The notes under the pieces were generated by a model, which ran no database searches, was not told the origin of the DNA, and saw nothing but the letters and a program-made list of their open reading frames with translations. Both the position numbers and the translations under genes were made by a program. Below, piece after piece: positions 12,855-13,290 of a stretch of DNA of 13,290 nt (position 1 is the first letter of the stretch; each line of letters begins with the position of its first letter). Origin of the DNA: Propionibacterium sp. (lineage in GTDB: Bacteria; Actinomycetota; Actinomycetes; Propionibacteriales; Propionibacteriaceae). The stretch is taken from positions 1 through 13,290 of the forward strand of contig JAAYZP010000300.1 of assembly GCA_012514785.1 (NCBI GenBank), in the 5' to 3' direction.

Positions 12855-13290
12855 CCACCCTGAGCAGGCCCCCGAAGCGCCCCACCACGGCCAAGCCGCG
12901 CACGCTGCGCGACTTCGTCGCCCTGGGCTGGCTGGCGGTGCTGCTCGTCGTCGTGTTCATCCACCAGTGGGTGCCCGCCTCGACGTGGCTGATGATCCAC
13001 CTCGTGCTGCTCGGCGCGCTCACACACTCGGCGCTGGTGTGGAGTGAGCACTTCGCCCACACGCTGCTGCGCACGAGCATCGACGACGACGGCAAGCGCA
13101 GGCAGGACCAGCGGATCGCGCTGCTCGCGATCGGCTCCCTGGCGGTCTTCATCGGCTACCCGTGGGACATGTGGTGGCTCGTCGTCGTGGGCGCGGTGCT
13201 CGTCGTCGCGTCCGTGCTGTGGCACGCGCTGCACCTGCGCACCCAGCTGAAGAACTCCCTGCCCAACCGTTTCCGCGTCGTCTCCCGCTA
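12851..13290 (+). CDS. Multi-helix membrane N-terminus, probable membrane-anchored multicopper oxidase / nitrite reductase (partial)
   Basis: The frame opens with ATG 12851, overlapping the previous stop in ATGA, and runs 146 codons off the right edge without a stop. Residues 1-20 are Pro/Lys/Arg-rich and cytosolic. Four hydrophobic segments follow, at about 22-38, 43-63, 91-107 and 110-131. The second contains HLVLLGALTHSALVWSEHFA, rich in His and Trp. I recall this type of segment at the N-terminus of actinobacterial proteins that fuse a membrane domain to a multicopper oxidase or NirK-type nitrite reductase, and the DUF2249 and NnrS-like neighbours agree. The copper domains would lie beyond the window, so this assignment is inference; an integral membrane protein of the operon is what the sequence itself shows. 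Confidence 0.65.
   Translation, partial: MTTLSRPPKRPTTAKPRTLRDFVALGWLAVLLVVVFIHQWVPASTWLMIHLVLLGALTHSALVWSEHFAHTLLRTSIDDDGKRRQDQRIALLAIGSLAVFIGYPWDMWWLVVVGAVLVVASVLWHALHLRTQLKNSLPNRFRVVSR

Overview
The window is GC-rich DNA from an actinobacterium. Supporting signs are the very high GC at third codon positions, frequent GTG starts, a mycobacterial-type MgtA mannosyltransferase, Tat and lipoprotein exports, and repeated leaderless promoters. The gene content would suit a Propionibacteriaceae-like genus such as Tessaracoccus, but that placement is inference.

Layout. (1) Positions 1-705, minus strand: the N-terminal 235 residues of an Asp/Arg-rich, low-complexity protein, probably the disordered leader of a DEAD/DEAH-box RNA helicase, carrying two tandem copies of a 156-bp repeat. 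(2) 885-2024, minus: an MgtA-type mannosyltransferase. (3) 2176-4295: a PCu(A)C copper-chaperone lipoprotein (minus) divergent from a Tat-exported DyP/EfeB-type peroxidase and RidA (plus). (4) 4286-7852, minus: the housekeeping operon glmS-acpS-nnrE/nnrD, for amino-sugar synthesis, acyl-carrier-protein activation and NAD(P)H repair; it overlaps ridA tail to tail. (5) 7983-8915, plus: coaA, followed by a long hairpin. (6) 9037-10461, plus: an Xaa-Pro aminopeptidase (PepP, M24B), convergent with (7) 10474-11319, minus: an alpha/beta hydrolase of PcaD type. (8) 11476 to the right edge, plus: a tightly coupled group of a DUF2249 protein, a 12-helix NnrS-like membrane protein, and the multi-helix N-terminus of a protein that is probably a membrane-anchored multicopper oxidase or nitrite reductase.

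How it works together. Most of the window is core metabolism. CoaA makes the CoA precursor whose phosphopantetheine arm AcpS transfers; GlmS feeds cell-wall precursors; RidA and NnrE/NnrD are metabolite-repair enzymes. The two accessory-looking parts are the copper/heme export group (PCu(A)C plus DyP) and the right-hand group, which looks like a nitrite/NO or copper-respiration module. The latter is preceded by a conspicuous AT-rich 31-bp dyad, a candidate operator.

A general signal in this window is that the predicted starts of mgtA, the PCu(A)C gene, glmS, pepP and the hydrolase each lie exactly 7 nt after a TANNNT -10 hexamer (8 nt for the DyP gene). This implies leaderless transcripts and supports shorter starts than the longest open frames give. 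No RNA genes, insertion sequences, CRISPR arrays or origins were seen, and no gene-free stretch exceeds 300 bases.
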